From a virus: 39,038 nucleotides of DNA. Of this stretch, positions 8,501 to 17,337 are shown one piece after another (positions within the stretch are counted from its first letter, which is position 1; the number at the start of each line of letters is the position of its first letter). The stretch is from positions 1 through 39,038 of IMG/VR virus record IMGVR_UViG_3300036832_001233; one strand, 5' to 3'. The notes under the pieces were generated by a model. The model did no database searches. It was not told the origin of the DNA and worked only from the letters and a program-made list of their open reading frames with translations. The translations under genes were made by a program, and so were the position numbers.

Positions 8501-11500
8501 CTCGCAGCAGACTGGTCTGACCGCCCAGGTCGCTGAGTCGATTCGCACGATGGGCATCGTGCGCCAGACCGCGGCAGATTCTCGAGCGGCGGGCGATTCG
8601 CCGCAGGTCACGCGCGACAAGATCCTGGCCGCCGTCGCCAAGCAGGACGCGGCTGGTGCGCCAACCGACATGCGCCTGTCGGGTCCGTCGCTGAATACCA
8701 AGTACGCCGCGATCGACAACGGCTACCGCACCGGCGAGGCGCCGGTGGTGAGCGGCGCCAAGACGTCGGTCTTCGCCGGCAACTACGGCTCGGCCGAAGG
8801 CAGGATGTTCGATCCGCGCATCACCAATGACATCCACAACTGGCGCATTATGAACGTCGATTCGACGCAGGTGCCGCGCGAGCGGCTGAACAAGAGGACC
8901 GGCGAGACGGAGACGTTCATGGACACGCCGCACGAGGCCGCGGTGGCCAACAACGACCGCGCGTACCGCGGCGTCGAGGCGGTGTTCAACGAGCTCGCGC
9001 GTGAACGCGGCGTCGATGGCTACACCTTTCAGTCGGCAGTCTGGGACGGCATCCGCGCGATCCAGCGCGATCCACAAGCGTGGGCGAGCTGGCAGAACGG
9101 CGACTTCCGCGGCGCCATTCGTCGGGCGCAGTCACAGGGGCTGTTCGATACGGTCTCGGCCGGGCCAGGCGTGACCGAGCCGGGTTCGATTGCCAAGGTG
9201 ATGCAGACCAAATCGGTGCGGGATGCGATCGCGAAGTACGGACCGATCTTGAAAGACCCGTTGCCGTCCGAGCTTGGCATTCCGACCGTCTCGAGGACGT
9301 TTCCTGGCAAGGGACCAGAAGCGCTGCGGCGGCCGTCGACTGCGGCATTCCGCGCACAGGAGCGCGCCGTCAACGAGGCTGGCGCACCAATGGTCAATGG
9401 GCTGGACAAGGCCACGGTTGCCCGTCTGGGCTACGACCCGCAGCGCGGCGTCTTTCCCTGGCTGAGCGCGTCGCATCGTGTGGTGGAGATCTCGCCCGAC
9501 GAATACGCGGTGCATCTGCCCGCGGGCAACGTCGACACCGCGCGCTACGTCGCGGCGCAGGTGGGTCAGGCATCCGGTGCGGATCGCGTGCGCGTTCACG
9601 TTCCCGATTACCGCTCGGATGACACCATTGGCGTGCACGCGCAGGACACTGGCGAGAACATACGTCGACTGTCGGACGCGCTCGACAACATGGCCATCTC
9701 GCACGTCGTGGGCACCGACGGGCGCTCGCTCCAGGTGCCCTATAGTCGTGCAAACGATGTCAATATGCGAGATAATGTCATCGACGCGGCGCAGTCGGTG
9801 GGCATGGATCCCGCGGCGTCACTCGCCGAATACGTAGGGAGTACGCAGGATGTCCGAAAATCCGAATACGCCGCCACCAGCGCCGCGGGCGCGACCCGCT
9901 TTGCGCCGACTACCGCCGAACGATCCGCTCTACTCCAGCGGGGCGTGGGTGCTGGTGCCGAAGGCGGACCGCCCCTCGGCGGGCGGCAAACCGCAGCCGC
10001 CAGGCTTCCGTTCGCCGCCAACCTCGGCGGCGCCGCCGTCGGCGGGCTCGCAGGGAATCTCGCCACCCCCGCCTCCGCCACCACCGAGGAACGCTGGCGG
10101 AACATCGGCGCAGGAGCCAGCGCCGGCTTCTTAGGCACCGGCGCGCTGACCAGGGCGCTCGAGTCGGGCGCCTTCCGCAGGCCGACGCTCGGCGACGTCG
10201 GCACGTTCCTGCGTTCGGAACGCGGCGAAGCGCCCATTGAGCCGGGCGGTCGCTTGCCGCCCGAGTCGCTCGGTCAAGTGCAGACCAATCGCTACGCACT
10301 GCGCGAGCCGCGGCCGGGCGAGACGCCGATGACGCAGGACGAGCTCTCGAGTCACTACGACGCGCTCGACCAGCGTCTGCAGCAGGTGCAGCAGCGCTTC
10401 GACGCGGTCAACGAGCTCGTCCAGAACCCTGGCCAGAAGGTCGAACGCCCGCCGTGGGCGACCGGCTTCACCAACGACCAGGTGGCGCAGATGGCGCGCT
10501 CGGTCGATCATTCGCCATTCGAGCCGCTGTGGTGGGAACGCGCCGGTCTGGACCAGGGATCGGGCGAGGTGCGCGCGCTGACGCAGGAGTTTGGGTTTGA
10601 GCGGGGCTCACAACTGACGCAGCGCGACCTGACGTCAGCTGAGCTGCGGCGTGAGCGCAACGACCTCGCCAGGGAACGCCAGGACATCCTGAGCGCCGGC
10701 GACCAGATGATCAACGCGCGGCCCGGCCAGCAGTTTGTACGTGCGGTGTCGGACCAACCAACTGACCTGCCGTTTGAGGCTGGCCCGACGGAGCCTGGGG
10801 TGCGCGAGGGTCCGGTGGGCACCGCCGACATTCCGGCGCCCGAGGCGACTGCGGCGTCCGGTGCTGGGGGCGGCCGCGACGAAGGCGCGCGCCTGGCGCA
10901 GGAGATCGTGACCAACAAGGGGCGCCTTCGCTCGGACGAGACGCAGGTTGTCGGCGAGGCGGGCGGCGTCACTGGTCGTGGCATCACCGCGCCTGACGAG
11001 GTCCTGGCGGGCAAGCCGATGACCGAAGAGACCCGGCGGCTGATGCCAAACCTGGACGCGACGATCGGCAGCGACATGCCCGAAGTGTCGGCGCAGATCC
11101 AGAAGGCGGTCGAAGACAACCCCGAGCTCTTCAAGGCGTACCAGCAGGGCCGCATCTCGTGGGACTCGCTCAAGAATGACCTCGCGCAACGCGTCGGCAT
11201 GAGCAAGACGGATTGGCTGCACACGAAGGTGGGCCAGGCGTTCAACGAGCGCGAGCAGGTCGCGCTGCAGGCGGCGATGATCGAGTCGCAGAACCGTCAG
11301 ACGGCGCTGGCGCGCGACATCCAGGCCAAGGGGGGCGTCGATGCGCTGTCGCCCGAAGAGACGGCGTACTCGATTACCAGCCTGGTCGACGCGCAACGGC
11401 TCGCCGCGGTCGCTCGAGGCGGCCGCGCAACAGCGGGGCGGTCGCTGAACGCGCTGAAAATGCGGTTGAGCCAGGAGCTCGCGAGTGGCATCACCGCCAG

Positions 11501-13964
11501 CAACGAGCGGCGGGCGGCGCAGCGTGTGCGCGACCAGGCGGCTCGAGCGGTCAAGCGATCGAACGAGGTCCTGAGCGGCACGCGCACGCTCGAGACTGAG
11601 GGGAGAGCCGCGGTGAGCCGTGCGCGTTCGGGGGGTGCACCGCAGAACATCGTCGATCGAATCGCCCAGGCGTACGACGAGCTCGATCGCTACAACGCGA
11701 TGACGCTGCATGAGAAAGAAGCCGACTTCAACAAGCTCAAGGCAGAGCGCGAGGCGAACGCCGCGAAGCGGAAGGCCGTCGTGCGCGAGTCGCCAGCAGA
11801 GTTGTTGAGCGCACTGCAAAAAGAGCTCGCGTGGGAGCGCGGCAACTTCGCCAAGCGCAAGAGCACGTGGGAAGACATGGCCTTTTGGGACTCGAAGGCG
11901 GGGGAAACGGCGGCGCAGAATCGACGCGCGTTCCGTGGCGGGCTGTACATCGAGCAGCAGCGCAAGTCGGCGCAGCTCGCGCTGAAGCAGGCGGACACCA
12001 ACGCCGGCGCGGCGTTCGACCAGGAGATGCGGCGGCGTACGAATCAGACCGCCAAGGCGCAGCGCATTCTCGAGGCGATGGGCGGTATCGATGTCACCAA
12101 GAAACTGCTCGGTGAGTTCGTCAACGCCATCAACGATCCCGACCCGATGGTCGCGGCCAAGTTCCTGCAGGGCACCGCGAAGCAGTCGAACTGGCTGCGC
12201 GCCAACACCATCCGCATCGCCGGTCTGCTGTCGAGCCCGATCACGCATATGGTCAACATTGGCGGCAACATTGGCGGAGCGATGGTCGAGGTGCCGACAC
12301 GCGCGCTGGTGGTCGGCATCGACGCGCTGCGCGCGCAAGTGACCGGTGGCGAGCGACAGGCGTACGCGGGCGAGCTCATTCCGATGCTGAAGGCGTACGG
12401 GCCGGGCTTCCTGGGCGCGTTGAACGAGGCGACGCGCATCATGCAAACGGGGCTGGATACGCGCGACATCGCGGACTTGAAGCGCGTGCGGCCAGGGTTC
12501 AACAGTGGCAACGCCGGGGTAGACGTAGCGGTCGAGGCGCCGTTGCGCGCGCTGAAAGCAGAGGATGCCTTCTTCCGCCAGGGAGCGATGGCGGCGCATT
12601 CGATGCGTGTCGCGACGCGTGAGGCGATTCGTGAAGGCTTCACCGGTCCGCAGGTCCAGGGCCGGGCCGCGACGATCCTGAAGAATTTCGTGGACTATCC
12701 CGAGCTCGCCGCGGAAGCGGAGAATGCCACGCTGCGCCAGGTCTTCCAGGAGCGGCGGACCATTCCTGGACTGGCGTCGGGTGTGCCGCAGAACGAGGCG
12801 GCGCGGCTGGCTGTCAGCCAGGTGCTGCCGTTCGTGCAGACGCCCGCGAACATCACCGCGCAGGGCTTCGGTCTGTCGCCGTTCGGCATCGCCGGTGTTG
12901 GCGAGGCGATGCGTGGCGTAGGCGGTCTCGAGGGGCCCGCCCGTGGTCGTCAGGTACTCCTCGCCGAAGAGCGCGCGGCGCGCGCGGTTATCGGGTCGGC
13001 GATCCTCGGTGCCGGTCTTGCGATCGGCGGTGCGGGCATGCTGACCGGCGCGTATCCGACTGATCCGAAAGAAGCCTCGACGCTGCCGCAGGGCTGGCGT
13101 CCCTGGTCGCTGCGTATTGGCGACCCGGTGACGAAGAACACCTACTACATTCCGCTGCAGAACCTCGGGCCGATGGGCATGCCGATGGCGATGGCCGCTA
13201 TCGTGACCGACCCGATCCACCGTGGACGTACATTCCTGTCGCCAGAGGAGCAGACCAACACGGCAACGGCGATCGGGCGCTACATCATCGACAACACGTT
13301 TCTGCAGGGTGTGAGCGACTTCGTCGACATGCTGCACGATCCGAAAACGGGCGCCTCCAAGTTCCTCGAGCCAGAGGTTGCGTCCTGGGGGCCGTATTCG
13401 TCACTCGCGCGCGACATGCAGCGCATGTTTGGCGTGGCGAGCCGTAACCCGCACGATGGGTTCATGGGGCTGGTCGAGGCCATGGAAGCCAATTATCCGG
13501 GGTTGAGTGGCAACGTGCCCCCGTCGCTGACGCCGCTTGGCGACGAGCGCACCCAGGCGGCGACCGGCGCCGGTCGGTTCGTACCGCTGCGCTACGACAT
13601 CGAGCGTGACGAGCCGACACTGGCGGCGCTGCGTTCGAACGGCGTGGGCATTCCGCCCGAGTCGAAGTCCATCAACATCAATGGTGGACATATCGACCTG
13701 AGCGAGGAGGAACGCGCGGCACTGCAGCAGGCGCGCGGCGCGGCGATTCGCGACACGGTGCAGCGCGTAACGAGCGACCCGTCCTGGGCGGGTAAGAGCG
13801 ACGCGGTCAAGTCGCAGACGCTGGCGGCGGCGGTCTCGCGCGCCGGTCAGTTCGCTGAAGGGCAGTACATGACCAACACACTCGGTGCGAACGAGGTCCG
13901 TAGACGCTGGCAGGCGCGCGAAGTGCCGACGCCCTACTATCTCAGCACCGCGGGAGCAGCCTGA
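5586..13964 (+). CDS. Giant internal virion / DNA-ejection protein with M23 and glucosaminidase domains (2792 aa)
   Basis: Domains in order: a Gln/Pro-rich start; an M23 peptidase-like domain (about 167-275) with DLFAPRGTPV, YYYAHFD and the HLHIGIG metal motif; a glucosaminidase/FlgJ-like domain (about 357-468) with catalytic Glu in ANETGWGRS (about 370). A Gly/Ala-rich hydrophobic region (about 688-805) follows, then a mixed alpha/beta middle. The C-terminal half is long and helical, with LLSSPITHMVNIGGN (about 2215-2230) and LPFVQTPANI (about 2415), patterns seen in large polyvalent and internal virion proteins of podoviruses. It probably leaves the capsid with the DNA, cuts peptidoglycan, and spans the envelope. 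In the M23 domain the His usual in HxGxD appears replaced (LGGSD), so peptidase activity is uncertain. It lies between portal and scaffold. Translationally linked to the next gene (TGATG). Confidence 0.85.
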   Translation: MPGTLLDTDYADLVKNQLSNYVGGLQILGDQPPVQPPQPTVTADDHQNVIDQLHSHVNDVLSFGQQGVQAAQQAPQNALKVLTDYADQVSSAGQQPQPPPQQAISIGGAQPTPQQQVSSGTFTVDDNTPTVQIAGAPQQTTAQARAADLGYTPSPPVSDQSAAANGGYVFPLPDFKGPVQDHWGSVLGGSDLFAPRGTPVSAMRGGTVVESGYNAIGGNAVLIKGDDGNEYYYAHFDQAPSVKVGDKVTAGTYLGPVGNTGDASGGPTHLHIGIGPDIKLGADKYGGTGGDYDAVGLLQRTLDNTANAPAPTTSPLQTAKDAASNVVQAGAQAIGQGKDAFLNSLGGLAQQASRQTGIDPATYLAIAANETGWGRSQTAQQQNNLFSIQGTGANGSRWAGYDSPAAAFDAFNTLISTAPRYAQAWADRANPQQFIDDLRKAGYVVDEPGFPAQGWVDQVKSIYQDIQKQGVPTTSTQTPTAPLQVGDQTPPPARQPIYMTTNQSDQTPAGAAPSPLQIIQDTAGGAANRVAQTAQDLLPPAGTNPNPLPGRPGGLVTPPGNYAPEPGSIGTAAVSAAQGAASVAGATAQDVVQAVQQAAQQAAPNLGFDDQALAARRAALAQDQQVAAGWGGEASTGAPGAYTPQNIAGALAQTLTGPAFGTVQSPQEIRTNTEQVQQAARDINPVRDAFFVGGLTTGLTDMVIQNPLLFVPGAPMAADLGEVGSAIVGDLVPQLGARWGPIVGNLGAQAIDGGIQNVIYELGQPNPSVQSVGEAFVAGAGLGTAIGGITSTPAITRAIGQAIVDRAPQISRAVTDNLPAIQQSLRNRQPAQADVNAALGGVPGAIDALRARGAPPDLAAPGGVQRLPNYTPGTPEAGFEALARASRESSSDGLAHIDLNTVPQDVLPFSTSGEGRGIVKLNPGGMPSLDDLRALYDANAHKRDFYVDQGDSATPLVGAHNAEEYFTLNSINSQQTGLTAQVAESIRTMGIVRQTAADSRAAGDSPQVTRDKILAAVAKQDAAGAPTDMRLSGPSLNTKYAAIDNGYRTGEAPVVSGAKTSVFAGNYGSAEGRMFDPRITNDIHNWRIMNVDSTQVPRERLNKRTGETETFMDTPHEAAVANNDRAYRGVEAVFNELARERGVDGYTFQSAVWDGIRAIQRDPQAWASWQNGDFRGAIRRAQSQGLFDTVSAGPGVTEPGSIAKVMQTKSVRDAIAKYGPILKDPLPSELGIPTVSRTFPGKGPEALRRPSTAAFRAQERAVNEAGAPMVNGLDKATVARLGYDPQRGVFPWLSASHRVVEISPDEYAVHLPAGNVDTARYVAAQVGQASGADRVRVHVPDYRSDDTIGVHAQDTGENIRRLSDALDNMAISHVVGTDGRSLQVPYSRANDVNMRDNVIDAAQSVGMDPAASLAEYVGSTQDVRKSEYAATSAAGATRFAPTTAERSALLQRGVGAGAEGGPPLGGRQTAAARLPFAANLGGAAVGGLAGNLATPASATTEERWRNIGAGASAGFLGTGALTRALESGAFRRPTLGDVGTFLRSERGEAPIEPGGRLPPESLGQVQTNRYALREPRPGETPMTQDELSSHYDALDQRLQQVQQRFDAVNELVQNPGQKVERPPWATGFTNDQVAQMARSVDHSPFEPLWWERAGLDQGSGEVRALTQEFGFERGSQLTQRDLTSAELRRERNDLARERQDILSAGDQMINARPGQQFVRAVSDQPTDLPFEAGPTEPGVREGPVGTADIPAPEATAASGAGGGRDEGARLAQEIVTNKGRLRSDETQVVGEAGGVTGRGITAPDEVLAGKPMTEETRRLMPNLDATIGSDMPEVSAQIQKAVEDNPELFKAYQQGRISWDSLKNDLAQRVGMSKTDWLHTKVGQAFNEREQVALQAAMIESQNRQTALARDIQAKGGVDALSPEETAYSITSLVDAQRLAAVARGGRATAGRSLNALKMRLSQELASGITASNERRAAQRVRDQAARAVKRSNEVLSGTRTLETEGRAAVSRARSGGAPQNIVDRIAQAYDELDRYNAMTLHEKEADFNKLKAEREANAAKRKAVVRESPAELLSALQKELAWERGNFAKRKSTWEDMAFWDSKAGETAAQNRRAFRGGLYIEQQRKSAQLALKQADTNAGAAFDQEMRRRTNQTAKAQRILEAMGGIDVTKKLLGEFVNAINDPDPMVAAKFLQGTAKQSNWLRANTIRIAGLLSSPITHMVNIGGNIGGAMVEVPTRALVVGIDALRAQVTGGERQAYAGELIPMLKAYGPGFLGALNEATRIMQTGLDTRDIADLKRVRPGFNSGNAGVDVAVEAPLRALKAEDAFFRQGAMAAHSMRVATREAIREGFTGPQVQGRAATILKNFVDYPELAAEAENATLRQVFQERRTIPGLASGVPQNEAARLAVSQVLPFVQTPANITAQGFGLSPFGIAGVGEAMRGVGGLEGPARGRQVLLAEERAARAVIGSAILGAGLAIGGAGMLTGAYPTDPKEASTLPQGWRPWSLRIGDPVTKNTYYIPLQNLGPMGMPMAMAAIVTDPIHRGRTFLSPEEQTNTATAIGRYIIDNTFLQGVSDFVDMLHDPKTGASKFLEPEVASWGPYSSLARDMQRMFGVASRNPHDGFMGLVEAMEANYPGLSGNVPPSLTPLGDERTQAATGAGRFVPLRYDIERDEPTLAALRSNGVGIPPESKSININGGHIDLSEEERAALQQARGAAIRDTVQRVTSDPSWAGKSDAVKSQTLAAAVSRAGQFAEGQYMTNTLGANEVRRRWQAREVPTPYYLSTAGAA
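9850..10134 (+). CDS. Possible overlapping gene inside the giant gene (94 aa, proline-rich)
   Basis: An ATG preceded by GGGAG (9838-9842) opens a 94-codon frame shifted relative to the giant gene. The product is Pro/Ser-rich with an ordered-looking centre (LYSSGAWVLVPKADRPSA). About 100 bases upstream lies TATAGTCGTGC (9741-9751), very like the promoter repeats at 2280 and 2615. High GC often creates long false frames, and the main frame here also looks genuine (Ala/Gly-rich helices), so this is only a candidate. Confidence 0.2.
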   Translation: MSENPNTPPPAPRARPALRRLPPNDPLYSSGAWVLVPKADRPSAGGKPQPPGFRSPPTSAAPPSAGSQGISPPPPPPPPRNAGGTSAQEPAPAS

Positions 13965-15958
13965 TGGCGAACTACCAGACCCAACAGCAGGCGGTTGACT
14001 CGGTTCGACCCGGCTGGAGGATCGTCGGTTCGCGTCAGGAGCTGGTCGATGGGCCGAACCCTGCGGCACAGACCGATCCTCTAGCGCCGAAGACGATCAA
14101 GGTCCCGAGCGGCAACACCGTTCTGTCGATTCAAGGACCGAACAACGAGCCCGACGAGATGACGGTCGGCTGGACGCCCGACGAGTCGGCGAAGGGTGGT
14201 AACGCGATCACCATCCTTCAGGGGCCGCAGAAGAACCCGTCCACGGCGGGCAAGCCGTCCGACACGTCGAAGTGGACCCCGGTCTACCGCATCCCCGGCG
14301 ACGCCTCGAGCGGTCAGGTCGCACAGTGGGATCCAGTCAACAACCAGTACCACGAGATGCAGACGGGCGGTCAGGCCAGTGGCCAGTACAGCCCGGTCTA
14401 CCGCAACCCGACCGACGCCACGTCGGGTGTCGTCGCGCTGGTCGATACGGGCGACAAGTCGTTCCACCCGGTCGCGGGCGATCCCGCGGCAAAGGCCACC
14501 GGTCAGTACACCAACGTCATCGACCCGAACGATCCGCAGGGTCAGCGGGTCATCGGCATGGTCGATACGGGAGACAAGGTCTTTCATCCGGTCTCGGCCA
14601 GCGGTGCGAATCGGCAGGTCATCAACACTGGCACCGCGGTCTACACGCTGGATGATCAGGGCAAGCCGCAAAAGATCCTCGACGTCGACAAGAACTCGCC
14701 GTACCAGGCCGTCAACATCGACAACGTCCTGTACCGCTTCGATCCGAACGAGAAGGATCCGACCAAGGCACTGACCCGCATCAGCGATCAGAACCCGCTG
14801 CCGCAGAGCGTCAAGGACGCCGGCGGCAATACGCTCACGCTGCAGCAGCAGGCCGACGGGACGCAGAAGTACGTCCTGCCACCGGGCGTCGAGCGCGCGC
14901 AGCAGCTCACCGGCAGTGGCACCACCTCGCCCAATCTGATCTGGTACGACTCGGCGACCGGCCAGGAGATCAAGCGCGAGCCGAATCCGAACTACCAGGC
15001 GCCGCGACCGACCGTCCCGCCAGCCAACACGACGTCGCCCAACATCCTGATCGAAGATCCCGACCACCCTGGGCAACTCAAGTGGGTGCCGAATCAGGGC
15101 CAGGTCAAGGCATCCGACGCGCTCAAGAACCTGGCCAGCACGCTCAGCGGCCAGGTGGTGAGCGGCGATATCAGCGTCGATGAGGCCAAGACGATCATCG
15201 ACGCCGCCAATCAGCGCATGACGGCGGAGGGCAACCAGGCGACGACGGCGGTGAACGCCGCTGGTCAGCTCCTGCAGACCACCCGCGAAGGCGCGACCGC
15301 GGGGGCGGGCATCCTGCAGCAGCGTGCTCAGGCCGCCAGCGGGATGCTGCAGAACATCCTCGGGCAGGCCACCGGTGCCAAGAACCTGATGTCGGTGCCG
15401 TCGGGGCTCGGTGAGAACCTGGTCGGCGGCATCCAGGGCTGGACCGCCGACCTGATGGGCGGGCAAGGCGTCCTGGACTCCGCGGCCAGGATGGTGCAGG
15501 CGGCAGATCCGCAGAACGACCTGTCTTCGCCTCAGTCGCACGTCGCCATCGGCGTGCTGACGCAGATGCTGCAGAAGTACCAGGACGCGACCGGTCAGCC
15601 GCATCCTGCCGTAGCGGCCACCAATGCGGCGGCGCAGAGTGCTGCAGGCGGCGGCATGGCTGCGCCAGCAACATTGTTCAATCCGCAGGCGTCGACCGCG
15701 GCCATGAACGCGGCTGGCTACCAGGACACGCCGCAGGGCAGGGCCGCGGCACAAGCGGCCGGTCAGGGCAACCTGCTCCAGATGCCCACGCCGGCGACGT
15801 TCCAGGCGCCGCAGACGTACTACTCGGGTCCACCGCCGAGCTCGAACTACGGCAATGCGGTGGCCTATACCGGCGGCGTGCCACCGTGGCTGGCGCAGCC
15901 GGGTCCAGCGTTTATTGCCCCGCCAACATTGCCGCAGACGGCGCCATTGACTGTGTGA
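13964..15958 (+). CDS. Putative virion/ejection protein with internal repeats (664 aa)
   Basis: No known family is recognised. Residues about 107-225 contain three imperfect repeats of about 40 residues. Each begins V-Y-R-x-P-x-D or similar and continues to a V-D-T-G-D-K-x-F-H-P-V core (clear in copies two and three). Beta-rich segments follow to about 345. Residues about 380-560 are helical and Ala/Gln-rich, and the C-terminus is Pro/Gln-rich and disordered. The repeats suggest a beta-structured fibre-like part joined to a helical ejection-type part. Being coupled to the giant gene (TGATG overlap) and followed by another Gln/Ala-rich protein, it is likely the second ejection protein. Confidence 0.7.
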   Translation: MANYQTQQQAVDSVRPGWRIVGSRQELVDGPNPAAQTDPLAPKTIKVPSGNTVLSIQGPNNEPDEMTVGWTPDESAKGGNAITILQGPQKNPSTAGKPSDTSKWTPVYRIPGDASSGQVAQWDPVNNQYHEMQTGGQASGQYSPVYRNPTDATSGVVALVDTGDKSFHPVAGDPAAKATGQYTNVIDPNDPQGQRVIGMVDTGDKVFHPVSASGANRQVINTGTAVYTLDDQGKPQKILDVDKNSPYQAVNIDNVLYRFDPNEKDPTKALTRISDQNPLPQSVKDAGGNTLTLQQQADGTQKYVLPPGVERAQQLTGSGTTSPNLIWYDSATGQEIKREPNPNYQAPRPTVPPANTTSPNILIEDPDHPGQLKWVPNQGQVKASDALKNLASTLSGQVVSGDISVDEAKTIIDAANQRMTAEGNQATTAVNAAGQLLQTTREGATAGAGILQQRAQAASGMLQNILGQATGAKNLMSVPSGLGENLVGGIQGWTADLMGGQGVLDSAARMVQAADPQNDLSSPQSHVAIGVLTQMLQKYQDATGQPHPAVAATNAAAQSAAGGGMAAPATLFNPQASTAAMNAAGYQDTPQGRAAAQAAGQGNLLQMPTPATFQAPQTYYSGPPPSSNYGNAVAYTGGVPPWLAQPGPAFIAPPTLPQTAPLTV

Positions 15959-15964
15959 GCTGAG

Positions 15965-17167
15965 ATGCCCTGGTTTCCCAATCCCAACGGTGGCGCGCCG
16001 ATCCAGGCGGATACCAACCCCAACCCGGCGGGTGGCAGCTACGGCTACTACTCCGATCCGGGGTATAGCGGACCTCCACCGTCGACGGGTGGCAGTGGAA
16101 GTGTGCCGAGTGCCGGTACGCCAACGGGCGCAACGCCGACGGTCAATACGCCGGCTGCGTCGCAGCTATCGGCAGGCATCAACTCGCTGCTCGGTGCGAT
16201 CGCCTCGGGCAACAAGCAGGCCTTCGACGAAGCGGTCCGCCAGTTCAACGTCACCAGCGGGCTGGACCAGTCCAAATTTGACGAGTCGGTTCGCCAGTTC
16301 AACCAGAACTACCTGATTTCGCAGGCGGGCCTGACAGGCACGTACCAGGGTCAGCAGACGCAGCAGGCACAACTGCAGGCCCAGAACATCGCCGCGCAGA
16401 ACGCGGGCCTGACGGGCTTCTACGTCGCGCCGACGGCAGGTGCTGGCGCGGCTGGTGGTGGTGCTGCCGGTCCGTTGTCGAGTTACAGTCCCGGCCAGGT
16501 CGTGCGGACCAACGCCAACCAGTTCGGCGTGGTCGGTCCGGGTGGCTCGCTGGACGTCAATCCGAACAACCCCGCGATCTACCAGGCGATCCAGACACCC
16601 GGCGCGATCCAGACAATTCCTGACGCGCTGTTTGCCTCGGGCCAGGCGTATCAGCCGCCGGCCGCCGTCGCCGCCGCTGGTGGTCAGCAGGGCGTGCCGA
16701 CGATGGCCTACCAGCAGCAGCAGTTTTCGCAGCAGCTCGCGGCAATCAACGCCGCGGCGGCGCTGCAGGCCCATCCGTTCCGCCAGCAGCAGGTCATCGG
16801 CCAACTCGGCGGCGTGCTCGGCACCGGCGCGCCGACGGCTGGCTTCTCCGCGCCGAATACCGTCGCCGGCGTTGGCACGGCGGGCGGCAACACCGCGGGC
16901 GGCATGGGTTACATGCAGCAACTTATCGACGACATCAAAAATCCCATCGCGAATCAGACCGCGGCGAGCTCGGTGCTGGACGCCACGCCCACGCCCAACA
17001 AGCTCGACTCGAACAGTTTCTTCAAGTCGACGCCCGGCACGCAGAACCTGGTGCTGCAGGCGATGCAGGAAAAGTACGGCATCGATCCGAATGACGCGCT
17101 GACGCAGATCAAGAACACGCTGCCGCAGTTCCAGGCGCCGAGCACGTTCGGCAAGATTGCCGCCTGA
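15965..17167 (+). CDS. Putative virion/ejection protein (400 aa)
   Basis: A Gly/Pro/Ser-rich start of about 60 residues leads to a helical region (about 65-150) with two related segments (FDEAVRQFNVTSGLDQ and FDESVRQFNQNYL) and two related L-T-G segments (AGLTGTYQGQ and AGLTGFYVAP). The middle is Gly/Ala/Gln-rich. The C-terminus is an ordered helical stretch (residues about 345-400). Repeated Q-F-N helices and low-complexity Gln/Ala regions are typical of small podovirus ejection proteins. It starts 7 bases after the previous gene and overlaps the next ATG by 1 base. Function inferred from context. Confidence 0.65.
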   Translation: MPWFPNPNGGAPIQADTNPNPAGGSYGYYSDPGYSGPPPSTGGSGSVPSAGTPTGATPTVNTPAASQLSAGINSLLGAIASGNKQAFDEAVRQFNVTSGLDQSKFDESVRQFNQNYLISQAGLTGTYQGQQTQQAQLQAQNIAAQNAGLTGFYVAPTAGAGAAGGGAAGPLSSYSPGQVVRTNANQFGVVGPGGSLDVNPNNPAIYQAIQTPGAIQTIPDALFASGQAYQPPAAVAAAGGQQGVPTMAYQQQQFSQQLAAINAAAALQAHPFRQQQVIGQLGGVLGTGAPTAGFSAPNTVAGVGTAGGNTAGGMGYMQQLIDDIKNPIANQTAASSVLDATPTPNKLDSNSFFKSTPGTQNLVLQAMQEKYGIDPNDALTQIKNTLPQFQAPSTFGKIAA

Positions 17168-17337
17168 TGCCGGGCGGCAAGAAGTACACCCCACCGGTCT
17201 CGAGGGCGCAGGCACGCCTGTTCGGCGCGGCGGCCGGCGGTCAGATCAAGGGTTTTTCCCCGACCGAGGCTCAGAGAAAACTCAAAGGCGTGAAGGTCAG
17301 CAAGCTGCCGAAAACCAGTAAGGGCACCAAGCCGTGA
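17167..17337 (+). CDS. Small basic phage protein (56 aa)
   Basis: A short, very basic protein: MPGGKKYTPPVSRAQARLFG at the start, and a C-terminal KGVKVSKLPK. The arrangement S-x-A-Q-A-R-L-F-G-A-x-A-G-G followed by a K-G-V-K-x-x-x-L-P-K end is shared by many small phage proteins in structural or early operons, function unknown. Overlaps both neighbours (TGATG before, GTGA after), strong support for a real gene despite its length. It may bind nucleic acid or the scaffold. Confidence 0.7.
   Translation: MPGGKKYTPPVSRAQARLFGAAAGGQIKGFSPTEAQRKLKGVKVSKLPKTSKGTKP

Noticed and set aside
10635-13337. 900-residue open frame on the minus strand
   Set aside because: Lies wholly antisense to the giant ejection gene. 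Its product is Arg/His-rich with no motif, typical of antisense frames in GC-rich coding DNA.
14081-15754. 557-residue minus-strand open frame
   Set aside because: Antisense to the repeat-containing virion gene; composition is an artefact of GC-rich codons.
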